Below are positions 1 to 10,987 of a stretch of 64,000 nucleotides of DNA, piece after piece. This DNA comes from Ditylenchus dipsaci (Eukaryota > Nematoda > Chromadorea > Rhabditida > Anguinidae): contig SADC01001307.1 in assembly GCA_004194705.1 (NCBI GenBank), positions 558,001-622,000 on the forward strand, in the 5' to 3' direction. The position numbers were made by a program, and so were the translations under genes. How positions within the stretch are numbered: position 1 is the first letter of the stretch; each line of letters begins with the position of its first letter. A model generated the notes under the pieces. It was not told where the DNA came from and did no database searches. It saw only the letters and a list, made by a program, of their open reading frames with translations.

Positions 1-52
1 ATTCAGGTGAGGCATAAAATTTGGACGTTTAATATATACATTTGTGTGTATC

Positions 53-3000
53 TTATTGCTGGAAAGTTCTTCTTTTAATCTGACATTTGTAAGGTAAAGG
101 TACAACACTAAGGCCAAAGTTTTGCTGCATGGATGGGGGTGGGGCTTGAATTGGCATGCTTAGCTAAATTTATCAAAACAAGGAGTTTTATTTGTAAACA
201 GTTTTAAAGAATCATTAACCTTATATTGGTGAAACAAATTGATGAGGATAAGGAATATTTCAGTTTTTGCCAGACTTTCTGTAAAAAAATTAAAATTAAC
301 AAAAGTAGAAAAATCTTACTTTACTTATGTTGCAAATTGTTCTGCGGTTTCACTTATATTTTTTGCTATTTCAAAAACTGTATAGTCATAAAGATTTGGC
401 TTGTTACGTAGTTCGTTACTTCTTTTTGATTTATATCTTCTCTATTTCGTACGAAAAAAACCCACCTCCAACACAAACCCTTTTGCCTAATGAAAAGGGG
501 ATGAGCTCATCACATTTTTGACACTCTTTTCATCCGCAGTCAAAAACCTTTCTGGTTTGAACTTTCTTGACTCAGGAAATATCTAAAACAGGATAACAGC
601 CAGTCAAATCTAGCATTTCTTCTACAAATCATCAACCTTTTCGTCGTACAACACACAGGACATGAGTGGCATAATAGAGGTTCCTTTGGGTAAAAAGTGA
701 CCATTCACAACCACATCTTTTGTGTTACATCTAGCCAGATTTTGAGGCAGCACATTGGCAATTCGTTGAATTTCCTGGATATAACAAGTAATTTTTGTGA
801 GTGGAGTATGTTCAAATGTTACATTAACCACAGCAGTAGCATAGGGAAGTCTAGGACGATCAGCTAGGTGGATGAATCTGTTAGTTTGGATCACTGAGTC
901 TAGTTCAGCATGCAATTTGGTTTGAACGTCAGGGTTGTAGAGCAAGTGAATTACGCCCCAGTTAAGCGTGTTCGTGGTGGTTTCCTGAAACAAAATTGGA
1001 AGGCTTTTAAATACATATTTGGGGTAAATTTTACCTGTCCTATATTACAGTTCCATTAAATTGAACTAAAGTTGTTTATCGCAATATTAAAATAAAGCTT
1101 TTAAACAAAAACTTTTCAATTTCGCTAAGTTTTGTTCGCATCGCAACACAGAATTGTCAACAAAATATGGCCATTAAAAAGGGTATTTGAAAAATGGGCG
1201 CTAGTATAGAATCGTGTCGAGAATATTTCCTTAACAGCTTTCACCCCTCTTTTAAGATTCCAAATTACACAAAAAATCCGCTAGAGGGACCAAGCTATCC
1301 AAAAAATAAAAAATATTATGGTTTAACATAGGGGTTGCTAAACACCTATTTTGTATTCAACCCGTTAAAAACACTAGTAAATTTTTAAAAGCAACTAACA
1401 ATATAAGTGGTTTGCAGGGACAGTTCAAACGTTTCCCTTGTAAGTTGTACTTTTTTGTTTTTATAAAAAGTTAGAAAAAATTTGCAATCTTTTAACAATT
1501 TTTAAAAAAATTTCCCTCAATTTTCCCCTTAATTTTTCAGTCACGTCAGCTTGATACAACTCGCCTGCAATCCAGAAATCAAGCAAATGAGAGTAAAGAG
1601 TTGGCATACTAAAAAATTATTTGTGTATTTCAAAATATATTCGTGTAATATATTCACTCAAAACAATCCTGACCATCCCTCAGCTTCATTTCCTGCATAA
1701 AGGCAGACACGTAGTCCATATGGGTTGACTCTTCATGAACTTCTTTCTGTGCCATGCTTTTGTGTTTTTCTATCTGTTGGTCAAAGAATTTGTAGGTTTT
1801 GGCAATAAACAACTGAAATGCTGCCAGTTTTTTTTGATAAAATGCAAAAGGTTACTTTGAATGTCTTGAAGATTCCGGAAAAATAAGGCAGATCCTTGAC
1901 CAGATGTGGAAAGGTCATTAGAAACTGGGAAGATGGTTTGCCTACCAGTGTCATGTAGTCATTTAAAATAGCTCTCAAATGGGTGAACTCATCCGAACGA
2001 GCCTGTATTTATTCATAATATTGATTTTGCATTAAAATAGCCAATTGCCACAAACAGCCCAGACTATTAGATTTTTGCGTGTTTTTGCAATGTGCGAAAA
2101 TTTATATTTAAGCCCCGTTTCGAATGAGCGCATTTTCCTTTCACTCTCACTCTCAGTGTGTACCCAACATATACAAATTGCCTCTCAGTGTTACTTTCAC
2201 TCTCACTTTCAGTGAAAATTTTGCTGGAATTTCAATTTTTTTTGTCTGAACCAGCCAAACCAAGTGGTCGTCCACTGGAAGCAATTTTTTTTACATTTTT
2301 CATGTTCCAAAACCTGTTTTCTGGACTAATTTTGGCATGCTGAAGATGGTTTGATAATAGTCAAATAAGGTTTTGTATGGTATTTTTTGAGTTTTGGGCA
2401 ATAATTGATTTTATCAAAACTTGACTTTACCAAAACTCGAAAATACTTTACAAAACGGCATTTTACCACTGTCAAACCATCTTCAGCATGCCCGAATTAG
2501 TCCAGAAACAGGTTTTGAAATCCGAAAAAAATCGAAAAAATTCACCGTATAACCTCTATTAATTAGGCACCCTCTATTAATGAGGCCCCAATTTTTTGTC
2601 CCTTGACCCCCCCCCATATTACGTTTCGGGGAAAGTTTGAGTGTTTTTTTTTAAATTTGATTACTGTTTTTTTTTAAATTTTTTGTCCCTTGTACCTCAT
2701 AATCTATTCATCTCTCTCCGTGAAGTCAATCCTGAATATAATAACGGAAAGTCCTTCATTTCAGGGTGTTTTCACAGGGGGGGGGTGGTCGGCTGTGATG
2801 GTTGTTATTGGTTAGTAGTTGGTAGGGGTGTCGCTATGTCTAGGTTATATTACATTGTAAATCACGCAGTTTACTCATAGGTAAGCATTTGTTGTGTGTG
2901 ACTAGTCTTGGTTAACAAGTTTAGTTTTAATGAGTCGGGTAGTAGATATGTTATGAAATACTCATTTAAATATAACGGCCTCTCAGGACCAGTCGTAGGA

Positions 3001-3603
3001 GAGGGTTGCGCGCACTCAATAAGTCTAATGTTCATAAAAAAGAAGGCAAACAACTTTCAAAAACTTGCTCCATTAAAAGAGTATCCAAACAGCAAAGAGT
3101 TGATCATAGAACCCACACAAACATCAAACTCGGGTCCAATGTCCACATCTTCACCATCTCCTGACTCCACCATTCTGTCGATATTGGCACATACTGCAGT
3201 AAATTCAGCTTCTATCTTAAAAACCGATGTCAATCGATTATTTTCACAAAAATAGTTGCCTTTTCTTCCAGCACATTTCTGCCAACCCCTAAATTGCGCA
3301 TGACCTGCATGAAGAACTTCCGGTGTTCCTTCCAAGTTTCGCCGCCCATGGTGGCCAAACCATCAGGCCCTCTGATCAAGTATAGCCATTCGTTGAAGAA
3401 ATCTCTATCAGCATAAGAATCTCCATCTTTGACTATGGTCTCATTCATCAGGGAATACTCAGCAATGGCTACTGTCGGCTTCTCACCCAACCAGTAAGTG
3501 AAGATCGGACCGTATTCTTGCCGCCATTTGAGGTAGGTGTCATAGCCTGGGGGGTTCGCACCAATTTCTGGCAGATTGCCAAGGATAGGCCAAGGGATCG
3601 GAC
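53..3603 (-). CDS. Cytochrome P450, CYP2-like microsomal monooxygenase (N-terminal exon not found)
   Basis: Heme-thiolate monooxygenase. Exons read on the minus strand: 3603-3260, 3215-3069, 2002-1856, 1812-1658, about 1608-1563, 984-823, 774-626, 582-466, 278-220, 163-53. Landmarks in order: proline-rich hinge GPIPWPILGNLPEIG, C-helix WKEHRKF, the FG-region SLLFGYSF, I-helix end DFWIAG followed by ETTTNTLNW, K-helix EIQR (ExxR), KPERF, heme loop FSLGKRVCVGG with the cysteine ligand, and a C-terminal VVPLPYKC segment. Most exon phases match exactly. The junction 582/626 and the A-run near 507 in the heme exon each need one extra base, which I read as sequence error. The exon 5/6 junction in the I-helix is ambiguous. 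Two introns use GC donors (after 3260 and after 3069). The membrane-anchor exon should lie above 3603, but I see none before the next gene at 4769. The family is CYP2-clan-like; subfamily and substrate cannot be told. Identification is by motif order from memory, not a search. Confidence 0.9.
2216..2560. repeat. MITE with CAAGTGGTCGTCCACT terminal motif (copy 1)
   Basis: An inverted-repeat element in a P450 intron. Left arm has ACCTGTTTTCTGGACTAAT and GGCATGCTGAAGATGGTTTG; the right arm has the same in reverse complement (CAAACCATCTTCAGCATGCC then ATTAGTCCAGAAACAGG). Two more copies lie at about 51240-51560 and 57960-58535. The three-copy alignment supports a non-autonomous DNA transposon of about 330 bp. 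Confidence 0.75.
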
Positions 3604-3889
3604 CTAAATATTACGTTTCGGGGAAAGTTTGAGTGTTTTTTTAAATTTGATTACTGTTTTTTTTTAATTTGACCACTCCTTTTATAGCTAAGATTCTAAG
3701 CTACAAAATAAATGGTGAAACTTGAAAAATATTCATAAAATCTATAGAAAGAAAAAACAATGCTACAAAGCCTTTTTGGAAAAGACACAAATTTGATGCA
3801 GCAAATATTGCCAGTAAATTGAAGCAAGTAATTTGAATATAAAGTTGGCAAATAATCTGCCGGAAAATTTTTTAGTTTTTATTATATTT

Positions 3890-4095
3890 TGGTCACTCTG
3901 CCATAAGATTCTGCGCTTTAGCTGAAATTTTCAATTTTAACTGAATAGCTGGTGGCGCGGCCGCCGGCATGCTGTCAGGTGGCGGCGAAATATAATGAGC
4001 CACCGGCGGCGGTGTCCAAATTTAGCGACATTCATTCGCCGCCGGCGCCGGTTTTAACGGCGCCATCGCCGGCGCTGGCGGCGGTGCTGGTTTTT
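3890..4095. repeat. GC-rich CGGCGCCGG repeat in an AT-rich spacer
   Basis: About 130 bp of GCC/GGC-rich sequence with GCCGGCGCCGG palindromes, standing out from the surrounding AT-rich DNA. It is flanked by the phrase ATATTTTGGTCACTCTG, and a similar block with a reverse-complement partner phrase lies at 56590-56750. No reading frame with sense is evident. Probably part of a dispersed repeat family; the spacer 4100-4760 holds nothing else I can support. Confidence 0.5.
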
Positions 4096-4768
4096 GAAGG
4101 TACTTAACTATGATCGTAATCAACATATAATTTTTTTCAAATTAGAGTGAAAACATTGCGCAGTAAGCCCCAGTATTCAAAATTATGTTGAACATCTTCT
4201 TTTAGTCGACCTTCTGTAATAAGTGGCTTCCTCTATACAGCCCTTTAAAAACTATTCTCTTTAAAAATAAGTAATCCTTTTTTCTGGGGTAAATAGACTT
4301 TTTAAAAAGGTTACATGTCCCAAAAGAAGTATATTTTACCCGAAAAAATTATATTTGCCTCAAAAAGCATATCTGCCTCAAGCCTAGCTCCTTGAGCTCC
4401 TTAGGTGATTTCGGATCTATATGGGGTGTTGAGAAAAAAATGTAAAAAAATTGATTGGGGTATATATCCAAGTAGAGCGACAAGTTTCTTACTTGTCGGT
4501 TTAAAATCAAAGAAAATTGGTTCTAATAAAAATCAAAAATTATGTAACTGTAAACATTAATTATTTAAATTATTTACTGATAAAGCAACGAGCTTGCATT
4601 ACACTTACTTGCTGCTCTTTGCTTATCAGCCAACACCATACTAAATACACGAGAAAACAGTGTATATAATTTTTGGTCTAAAGCGGATTGTTTGTAGTTG
4701 ATTGCTTTCCTATTTTTTAATATAAAAGAAACCCATAACATTGCAAAAAGCTTTATAACTACACAAAA

Positions 4769-6137
4769 ATGGTGAAATTCAATCTTGGCTTTGTTATCTC
4801 CAGACCGTTTGGTTTGCTCAAAAGTGCTCAGCTTGTGAGTTTTTTTAGTTTTTCATTGTGATGATATTATTTCTAATATTTTTTCAGCTTCTTTGCTGGT
4901 AACTTTCAACAACTTTGACGGTAGAGACCTATGGCATCTCAGACGTAATATGTACTTTGCAAGCAACTACTTGCTAGCGTTTTTTTCGTTTTCCTACATC
5001 TGTTACGTGTTCTCCATTGATCAGGAGAAAAAGGAAAATAGAAAGCCGTTGATCCCGCTTGCTTTTCTAGACTTTTTAGCAGCTGTGTTTGGCATGATTT
5101 TGTTTGCATTAGCTACCATAGACAAAGCTAACCTTGTGATTAGCAGTATGATTACTGATTATTGGACCTTCAAATATGCAGCAGGGACTGTGAGTTTTTT
5201 AGAAACCGTATAACCTCTAATAATTACCCACCCCTGATTCAAAAGGACGAGAATTAAATAAGCCACCTTTTGGCTGAAAAGTGCCACTTTTTGTTGTTGA
5301 AAATAAAAAAAGTTATGGCTATTTCAAAACAGCCGAATTTCTTGAAACACCCTGTACAATACAGAAATTGACACATTTAAACAAAAAGTGCACTTTCCAG
5401 CCAAAAAGTGACATAGCTCAACAAAAGGTGGCGCTTTTCAGATTTACCCGATTCAAAATCGTGTTGGCATTGTGTTTTAACTCTATTTTTGTAGACTGCT
5501 CTTAGGCAAGTCCTTAACCATTTGCTAGCTCATCTCACTGACTATAAAATAGATAGTGACTTGTATAAGAGGAGTCTTTAAAAAACGGGCCAAAAACACA
5601 ATACCAAGAACGCGATTTTGAATCAGGGGTTGGATGATTATTAAAAGAAATATGGTACCATATTTCCTGTAATAAGGCGGCATGCCGCCTTATTTTTCAA
5701 ACCCCTGAAAATCCGAAAAATTCGAATTCAATCTCGAGATTTTCGGGTGCTCAACCAAAATCTAAAAATTAGAATCGGTAGAGCTCGTGGGAGCTAAGAA
5801 AACGCATCAAACAGATGACCAAAATATTTACTCTGCTTCGAGTTATAGACCCTCGAAGTTGGGGGTGCCGCCTTATTAGAGGGTGCCGCCTTATTACAGG
5901 AAATACGGTATATGTGTCTTTTGTTGTAAACTGAAGTTTTAGATAGTGTTTGGATTGCTAACTTTGCTATTCGGCACTTTTGTATATTTGGTCTACAAAA
6001 AAGCTGTACATAAAAATGGTGGAGTGCTGCACACCTTATTTTTGCAACAACATCAAATTGATTCTTACTTGCCACAATCTTTTGAAAATGAAATTGGAGT
6101 TCACAAAGAAAATATGAAATCAAGCCTTATTGTGTAG
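4769..6137 (+). CDS. Small four-helix membrane protein, MARVEL-like
   Basis: Exons 4769-4834 (or 4838), 4888-5189 and 5943-6137 code for roughly 188 residues. The start is the ATG beginning MVKFNLGFVISRPFGLLK. Four hydrophobic stretches are visible: around residues 8-30, then YFASNYLLAFFSFSYICYVF, LAFLDFLAAVFGMILFALAT, and IVFGLLTLLFGTFVYLVY followed by a basic tail KKAVHKNGG. The short N-terminus, four evenly spaced helices and short hydrophilic tail suit MARVEL-domain vesicle proteins, but no signature residue proves it. Exon 2 to exon 3 joins in phase 0. The first junction needs donor GTTTTT at 4839 rather than the stronger-looking GTGAGT at 4835 to stay in frame. Intron 2 carries a complete MITE (5655-5910). 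Confidence 0.6.
5655..5910. repeat. MITE, TACCGTATTTCCTGTAATAAGG family (copy 1)
   Basis: A 256 bp element with terminal inverted repeats (left end has CCATATTTCCTGTAATAAGG, right end CCTTATTACAGGAAATACGG) inside intron 2 of the membrane-protein gene. A near-identical copy is at 58109-58362. Both are bounded by TA, as expected for Tc1/mariner-type target duplication. The internal phrases (CCCTGAAAATCCGAAAAATT, GAGCTCGTGGGAG) match between copies. Confidence 0.85.
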
Positions 6138-6299
6138 ATCTTTTTTGAATAACTATAAAATGTTCAGAGAACAAGTAAATATTTAAAAAAAAATTGGCAA
6201 AATATTCCCTGCACCAGTAAGACCTTGAAATTACTGACCTTAAAATTTCAAAATGTGCATTTTTCAATGCCTTCTAAAATTTTGTCGTACTTTTATATA

Positions 6300-6760
6300 C
6301 ACGCCTCAAATTAAACTTTTTTTATTTCTGACTTTAGGGAGGGGCACTATTTTTCGGGACACGGATAATTCATTCCCAGGACATTTCATCCTCCAGGAAA
6401 ATTCATCCCCGTTACAATTCATCCCTAGGTAGATATTAACGCAGAATTGTCCTGGGATGAATTGTCGCGTACCCCTATTTTTCAGGCACTATTGTTCAGA
6501 GTTGACCAAAACTGCTCATCCTGACTTAGGATGAGCACGTATCCATCCTGAGTCAGGATTTGCAGTGACTAATTAACTGTAAAATTTATCGAGTGATATA
6601 CTAGAAATCTCACAGTTAATTGGTCACGGCAAATCCTGACTCATGAACACGTGCTCATCCTAAGTCAGGATGATCAGTTTTGGTCAACAATGAAAAATAG
6701 TGCCTAAACCCCTCCTAAAGTCAGAAATAAAAAAGTTTATTTTGAGGCGTGTTATATCTA
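6300..6760. repeat. Inverted-repeat element carrying a smaller ACAATTCATCC element
   Basis: Outer arms pair over about 150 bp: CTGACTTTAGGGAGGGGCAC on the left answers a reverse complement near 6705-6725, and the GACTTAGGATGAGCACG block at 6523 answers CGTGCTCATCCTAAGTCAGG at 6650. The left arm is interrupted at 6354-6476 by a second element whose ends are tandem ATTCATCC units (GGACACGGATAATTCATTCC on the left, GGATGAATTGTCGCGTACCC on the right). This is a transposon inserted into a transposon. Confidence 0.7.
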
Positions 6761-6999
6761 AGCAAGTGATCACACATTAGAAAGCACTTTTCTTGCTCTC
6801 TTTATTGCGCACTTGAGATTGGAGGTGTACACATAATTTTTCAAAAATTTTAGCCTAGTGAATTTTTTCGGAGTCCCTTTTGTTTTCCAATTAAAAAAGT
6901 TAAAAGCTAGTATTTATGGCCGAATATAAATTTCTCTTTTTATTAAGGTTACCTTGTTGAATTTTATTTGAATAACAAAAAAACTGTCTCGATAATTCA

Positions 7000-7165
7000 T
7001 ATAATAAACATTAGCACTTGATATAACGTACGTCCGACTATATTTAGCGAAACTACCCTCTTCATAACGTACCTTCGATATAAACTTCGATAAGTACCTT
7101 CGTTATAACGTACACTTAGCGCCGGTCCCCAGGGTGTACGTTGTATCGAAGTTTGACTGTACTGA
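7000..7165. repeat. Tigger/pogo-like MITE remnant
   Basis: Contains the phrases CGCCGGTCCCCAGGGTGTAC and TTGTATCGAAGTTTGACTGT, shared with the elements at 9332 and 49572. The left end is degenerate (CGTACGTCCGACTATATTTA). Compared with those copies it looks like an older, diverged insertion. Confidence 0.5.
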
Positions 7166-7642
7166 AAATTCCGCCTCTTTCAACTACGCCATTAATACAC
7201 ATTGAAAAAGAACCGCTTGGATGCAACCCTAATATTTATGTGAAAATAAATTTTGTTCCAAAAAAATACCTGGTGGCAAATTGCGTCTTTTCCAGTAAAA
7301 GTTGTAGAAACAAATGGAAAAAATCAAAGCAATAAATATAAACAGAAACATAGCTAGGAAATACTAAACACAAGGAACTGATATGGCAAAAAATTAGTTG
7401 CGATTTGATTTACAGCAGAGGCAGGGCAATTGACAGGACAAAAACAAAGAAAAAATTGATTTTATATCGTAGAAAAAAATTATATAATGGTACAAAAGGT
7501 TAGTGTTTGGGAAAAACGAGTTATTTTTTAAGTTTGAAGTTAATTCAAATTAACAGGGAAGTTGGGTTTAGGTTTTTGTTTACCAACAACAATCTACTTT
7601 TTCTTACTTTTAATTCAATAAAAAAAAATCAATAATTATGGG

Positions 7643-7893
7643 TACCGTATTTCCTCTAATAGAAGACCCACCGCCCCTTCCGATTCGAAATTGCGCTATT
7701 GGCATTGTGTTTTTTACCCTCTTTTTGAAGACTGCTTGCTCTCATGCAAGTTACCATTCATTTTGTAGCCAAGGAGACGAGCTACAAATTCATGGGTAAC
7801 TTGCCTGAAAGTTTTTTTGGCAAAGTAGGTCAAAAACATAATTCCAAAAACGTGTTTTTTAAATTTAGGGTGTCATTTAATTAGAGGAAGTTC
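7643..7893. repeat. MITE, CCGTATTTCCTCTAATAG family
   Basis: Left end TACCGTATTTCCTCTAATAG, right end TTAATTAGAGGAAGTTCGG. The interior has a short inverted pair (GGCAAGTTACCATTCAT against ATGGGTAACTTGCC). It is related by its ends to the elements at 5655, 8820, 19792, 42838 and 58109 but has its own interior. Confidence 0.6.
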
Positions 7894-8280
7894 GGCAATT
7901 TTTAAATATCTGATATTTTTACTGAGGGCGAAGCTATGGCCCATAGTGATTAAGGGGTGAAAGGAAAAAAAATCATCTTCAGCAATATTTTCAGCATATT
8001 TCCTCTAAAAAGAGCAAATGGGAGCTTATTTATCAACCTGTCGAAGTTAAAAGCGCTGACAAAAACTATAACGACAGTCGGCAAACTAAACACATGTTAT
8101 TCAAGTTTTGTAACAGTAAAATGTTAAACAACAATCAAATTAAATGAAATCAAGTCAAATTTGGGTTTTTAGCCTTTTGTTCAATTACCAGTTGGTATGG
8201 TAAAGCTTAGTACCCAATGATGAATGCGGCTTTTTTCATACCTATCGCTCGAAACGGCCATATTTTTTTCTTGCGTTGAC

Positions 8281-8521
8281 AGACTTTGCGATTGGTGTCA
8301 TATTGTGGCTGAGATACAAGGCCACAAAAAAGGTACAAGTCAATGTTGATTTAAAATGTTTCATAGAAATGAGTGGATGCACACACACCGGAGCCGCACT
8401 AGGACCACACGGGTGTGGGCATCCAGAGTGCGGATCTACTCATTTTAATCGTCTTTTCATTATTGGCTTCATCTGTACCTCATTTTTGTATCTTAAATAC
8501 AAGATGGTACCAATTTCATAA
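8281..8521 (+). CDS. Possible terminal exon(s) of a small membrane protein
   Basis: Open frame beginning after a plausible acceptor (TTGCGTTGACAG). It could be one exon, or two exons if the GTACAA at 8331 is a donor and TTCATAG just before 8365 the acceptor. The first part encodes a hydrophobic strand FAIGVILWLRYKATKK. The second has a Cys/His-rich stretch GCTHTGAALGPHGCGHPEC followed by a transmembrane helix FIIGFICTSFLYLKYK and a stop. I do not recognise it and found no first exon, although an ATG at 7486 (MVQK, then GTTAGT) is a candidate. The region is rich in MITEs, so this may be chance. Confidence 0.25.
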
Positions 8522-8819
8522 TGTTTCAATGGAGCAAAACTAAGTACTGGCCATTTCCGAGTAAGGAGGCAAAAAAATAAGGCCTGAATTAAGGTGTGCT
8601 TTCATTGATTAGCGAAAAATCCTAACCACCCGGCTGATTTTTTTTCCATCGACTGGGGTATGGTTGATATAGTGCTCGATAAAGTACAGACGTCGGCAAG
8701 ACTGGTTGTGTGGTTGATCACTTTAGCAAAAGGATCCATTTCATGCTGTGAATTTTGCAAAAGAAAAAAGAATCTAGGTATACATACTCAAATTAAACTA
8801 AGACTGTATGCTAAAAATA

Positions 8820-8938
8820 GAGTTTTCATAAACCTAGAGAGGTGGGCGCTTATTAGAGCATGGGCGCTTATATTTTGATCTCCATCTAGCATGGGCGCTT
8901 AATGGAGCATGGGCTCTAATTATAGGAAATACGGTATT
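8820..8938. repeat. Short MITE with GGGCGCTTATTAGAGCATG repeats
   Basis: Three copies of a GCATGGGCGCTTA unit, then GGCTCTAATTATAGGAAATACGGT at the right end. The right end matches the CCGTATTTCCTCTAAT family. The left end is not clear. Confidence 0.45.
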
Positions 8939-9331
8939 TTAAATGCATTAAATGCAACTTTTACACTCTTTATTGATAACATTTTCCTCATAGTTATTAC
9001 CTCACAATTATTATCATTTAAGGCTCTACATGGTGCTTAAAAAACTGCCTTATTTTTAAGAATGGTTTAAGATTATGCTTATAGAGATTGCACTCTTATC
9101 TGTGCCCGAAAATGGAGGAGTTTTTTGAGGCAGCCTGTATAAAAAAGGGCTTCCGGTATCTTCTCTTTTTTTCCTTTTTTCAACTTTCGGTTAAACAAAA
9201 GGCTGAAAAAAAGAACAAAAAGAGAAGATACCTAAGGCCGGAGTGAAAGATGACAGCATCAACAACGAAGGAAGCCAGAATTTTCACACCAAGGGCTTTT
9301 AGGATTAAACTGAAGCTTCAGGAATCTAATG

Positions 9332-9489
9332 TACAGTCGACTCTCGATTTAGTGTACACCGGGTTTCGTGTACACCTGGATTAAATCATTTTGGCCGACG
9401 GTTAATTAAAATGACTAAAATGAACCCTCGATTTAGTGTACACCTGGAGCCGGTCCCCAGGGTGTACACTAAATCAGGAGTTGACTGTA
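9332..9489. repeat. Tigger/pogo-like MITE, ACAGTCGACTCTCGATTTAG ends
   Basis: Left end ACAGTCGACTCTCGATTTAG, right end CTAAATCAGGAGTTGACTGT, bounded by TA. The interior has GCCGGTCCCCAGGGTGTACA. A second full copy is at 49572-49746 and relatives at 7000 and 62669. CAGT-type ends with TA targets are typical of the pogo/Tigger branch of Tc1/m​ariner; this assignment is from known end motifs. Confidence 0.75.
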
Positions 9490-9747
9490 GTGGAACGCTT
9501 TTGTAACAGGGCTGAGATATAGACTAATCTGGCACAAAGCTTTTTTTGTTTCCCGATTCTTTTGAGAGAATTAAGAAACGTACGTACTTGACGTACATAA
9601 TTAAAATGTTCACTTGTCGCAAAAAGCCATATTTTATTTCAATAAAAAATTAAAACCTTTTAAATTAGACTCTGAAAACTTTTTTTCAAAAAAGATTGAG
9701 CACACATGATAAAACAGGGATTACAGTTTAGAGTTTTTGTATTTTTT

Positions 9748-10905
9748 TTAAAACCGATAGGGTTTTTTATGTTTACGCAAAGGCATCCTGCGAAAGAGTT
9801 TTGCATGATTCTTCTTTTCTACAAGCAACCTTTTTTTCTGTTTCCTATCCTGTTTCTTGTCAGACCCAGCATTGCTAACACTATCCCTAATCATTGATAT
9901 TCTTTTTGGTCGCTGTTGTGGCTGCGGTTTTGGGCAAACAGCATCAGCAGTAGTAGGAGAAAAGGAGGTAGTTGCAACTATAGCATTGTCATTAACTGCT
10001 TTTTGAGGAGAAGGAGTCATAGTGAAGCCAGCATTTGCAAGGACATTCAGCACATAACGTTTCTTCTCATCTTTGTCTACAAAAAAATTACATGTCTGAG
10101 CCAAAAAGAGACCGAAAATCACGGCATGGTCAGAATTCCGTGCGAGGTAAATTTTTTAGACTTCTTCTCTATGCAAAACCAAAAATCAGGCTCTGGATTC
10201 GCGTTTAGCATGGTCGATTTGATTATGGACCTTTCTTTAAAGTCAAACTTACTCTTATTTTTCAAATTCCTTTCAAGACAGCAAACATTTAAAAAGACTC
10301 AATATTTCAAATTCTACAGTAAATTTTAAATTTAAATATCTTTTTTATATGCAAATCGACCATGCTGAACACGAATCCTTTACAATCGTGATAGAGCCAT
10401 GAACCATAAGGAGACCGCAAATCACCTACCGATTCTTGGATTCTGAATGTATTGGATGATTTTTTCATTAGCTTCTGGAGTCATTTTTTGAGCACCTCTT
10501 CAAAGTATTGAGACAAGTTGTTCTTGTCCACTTCTTGGCTTACCTTCTTCGCTAGGGGAGGTGCTCCTCCTGCTGACTGGTTGCCACTCTGCTGTTGTCT
10601 AGCTGGACTTCTTTGGCATGCATGTTTCTTAGCTGGCTCCTGCTGCTGGTTGGTGGACTTTTGATGAAGGAGGTGCTTTTTTATGACAGTTCTTACAATA
10701 GTTATGTCACCAGCATGGTCAATGGGGGTGGATGGCCTAGGAGGTGTTTCAGAAAGAGTGATCACAGCAATTTCGTTTGTAGCATGTAGTGGAGGTAAGG
10801 GAACAGGAGAAGCGCCACGTCTTTCTGCTGGAGCAGTTTGAAGTTGTTGTAGATGTTTTTGCTGACCTTGCTGCTTAAATGAGTTCATTATAAAAAAGGT
10901 CAGTT
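9748..10905 (-). CDS. Gln-rich cassette A (paralogous to 21096-22585), probably 3' exons of the coiled-coil gene
   Basis: Two coding blocks. Block 1 (about 10882-10440) starts QQGQQKHLQQLQ after an acceptor ATTTAAG, is rich in Gln/Pro/Ser, and ends with the conserved SQYFEEVLKK then MTPEANEKIIQYIQNP and donor GTAGGT. Block 2 (from about 10096) follows the acceptor TTTTTGGCTCAG and contains FFVDKDEKKRYVLNVLANAG, then FTMTPSPQKAVNDNAIVATT. Its tail diverges from copy B below about 9912 and ends in a basic segment at 9748. Block 1 has an in-frame stop at LKK(TGA) because an A-run near 10490 is one base short compared with copy B. Block 1 would join the coiled-coil exon ending at 10988 in phase 0, so this may be the same gene. 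No family recognised. Confidence 0.45.
10190..10380. repeat. MITE with GCATGGTCGATTTG ends (copy 1 of 3)
   Basis: Ends read GGATTCGCGTTTAGCATGGT on the left and ACCATGCTGAACACGAATCC on the right, with a shared AGACAGCAAACATTTAAAAA-like interior. Copies lie at about 21590-21770 and 36858-37050. Two of the three sit in the same relative position between the two exons of cassettes A and B, so that insertion predates the duplication. Confidence 0.65.
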
Positions 10906-10987
10906 TTGTTATTTTTGCATGATACCCCGAAAATAATCACAAAAGATAAAAAAATTCACACCAAAAACGAAAGAAAAAACCAACCAC

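Noticed and set aside
9706..10329. Plus-strand open frames opposite cassette A
   Set aside because: They are antisense shadows of the Gln-rich exons and of a MITE; no splice or motif support.
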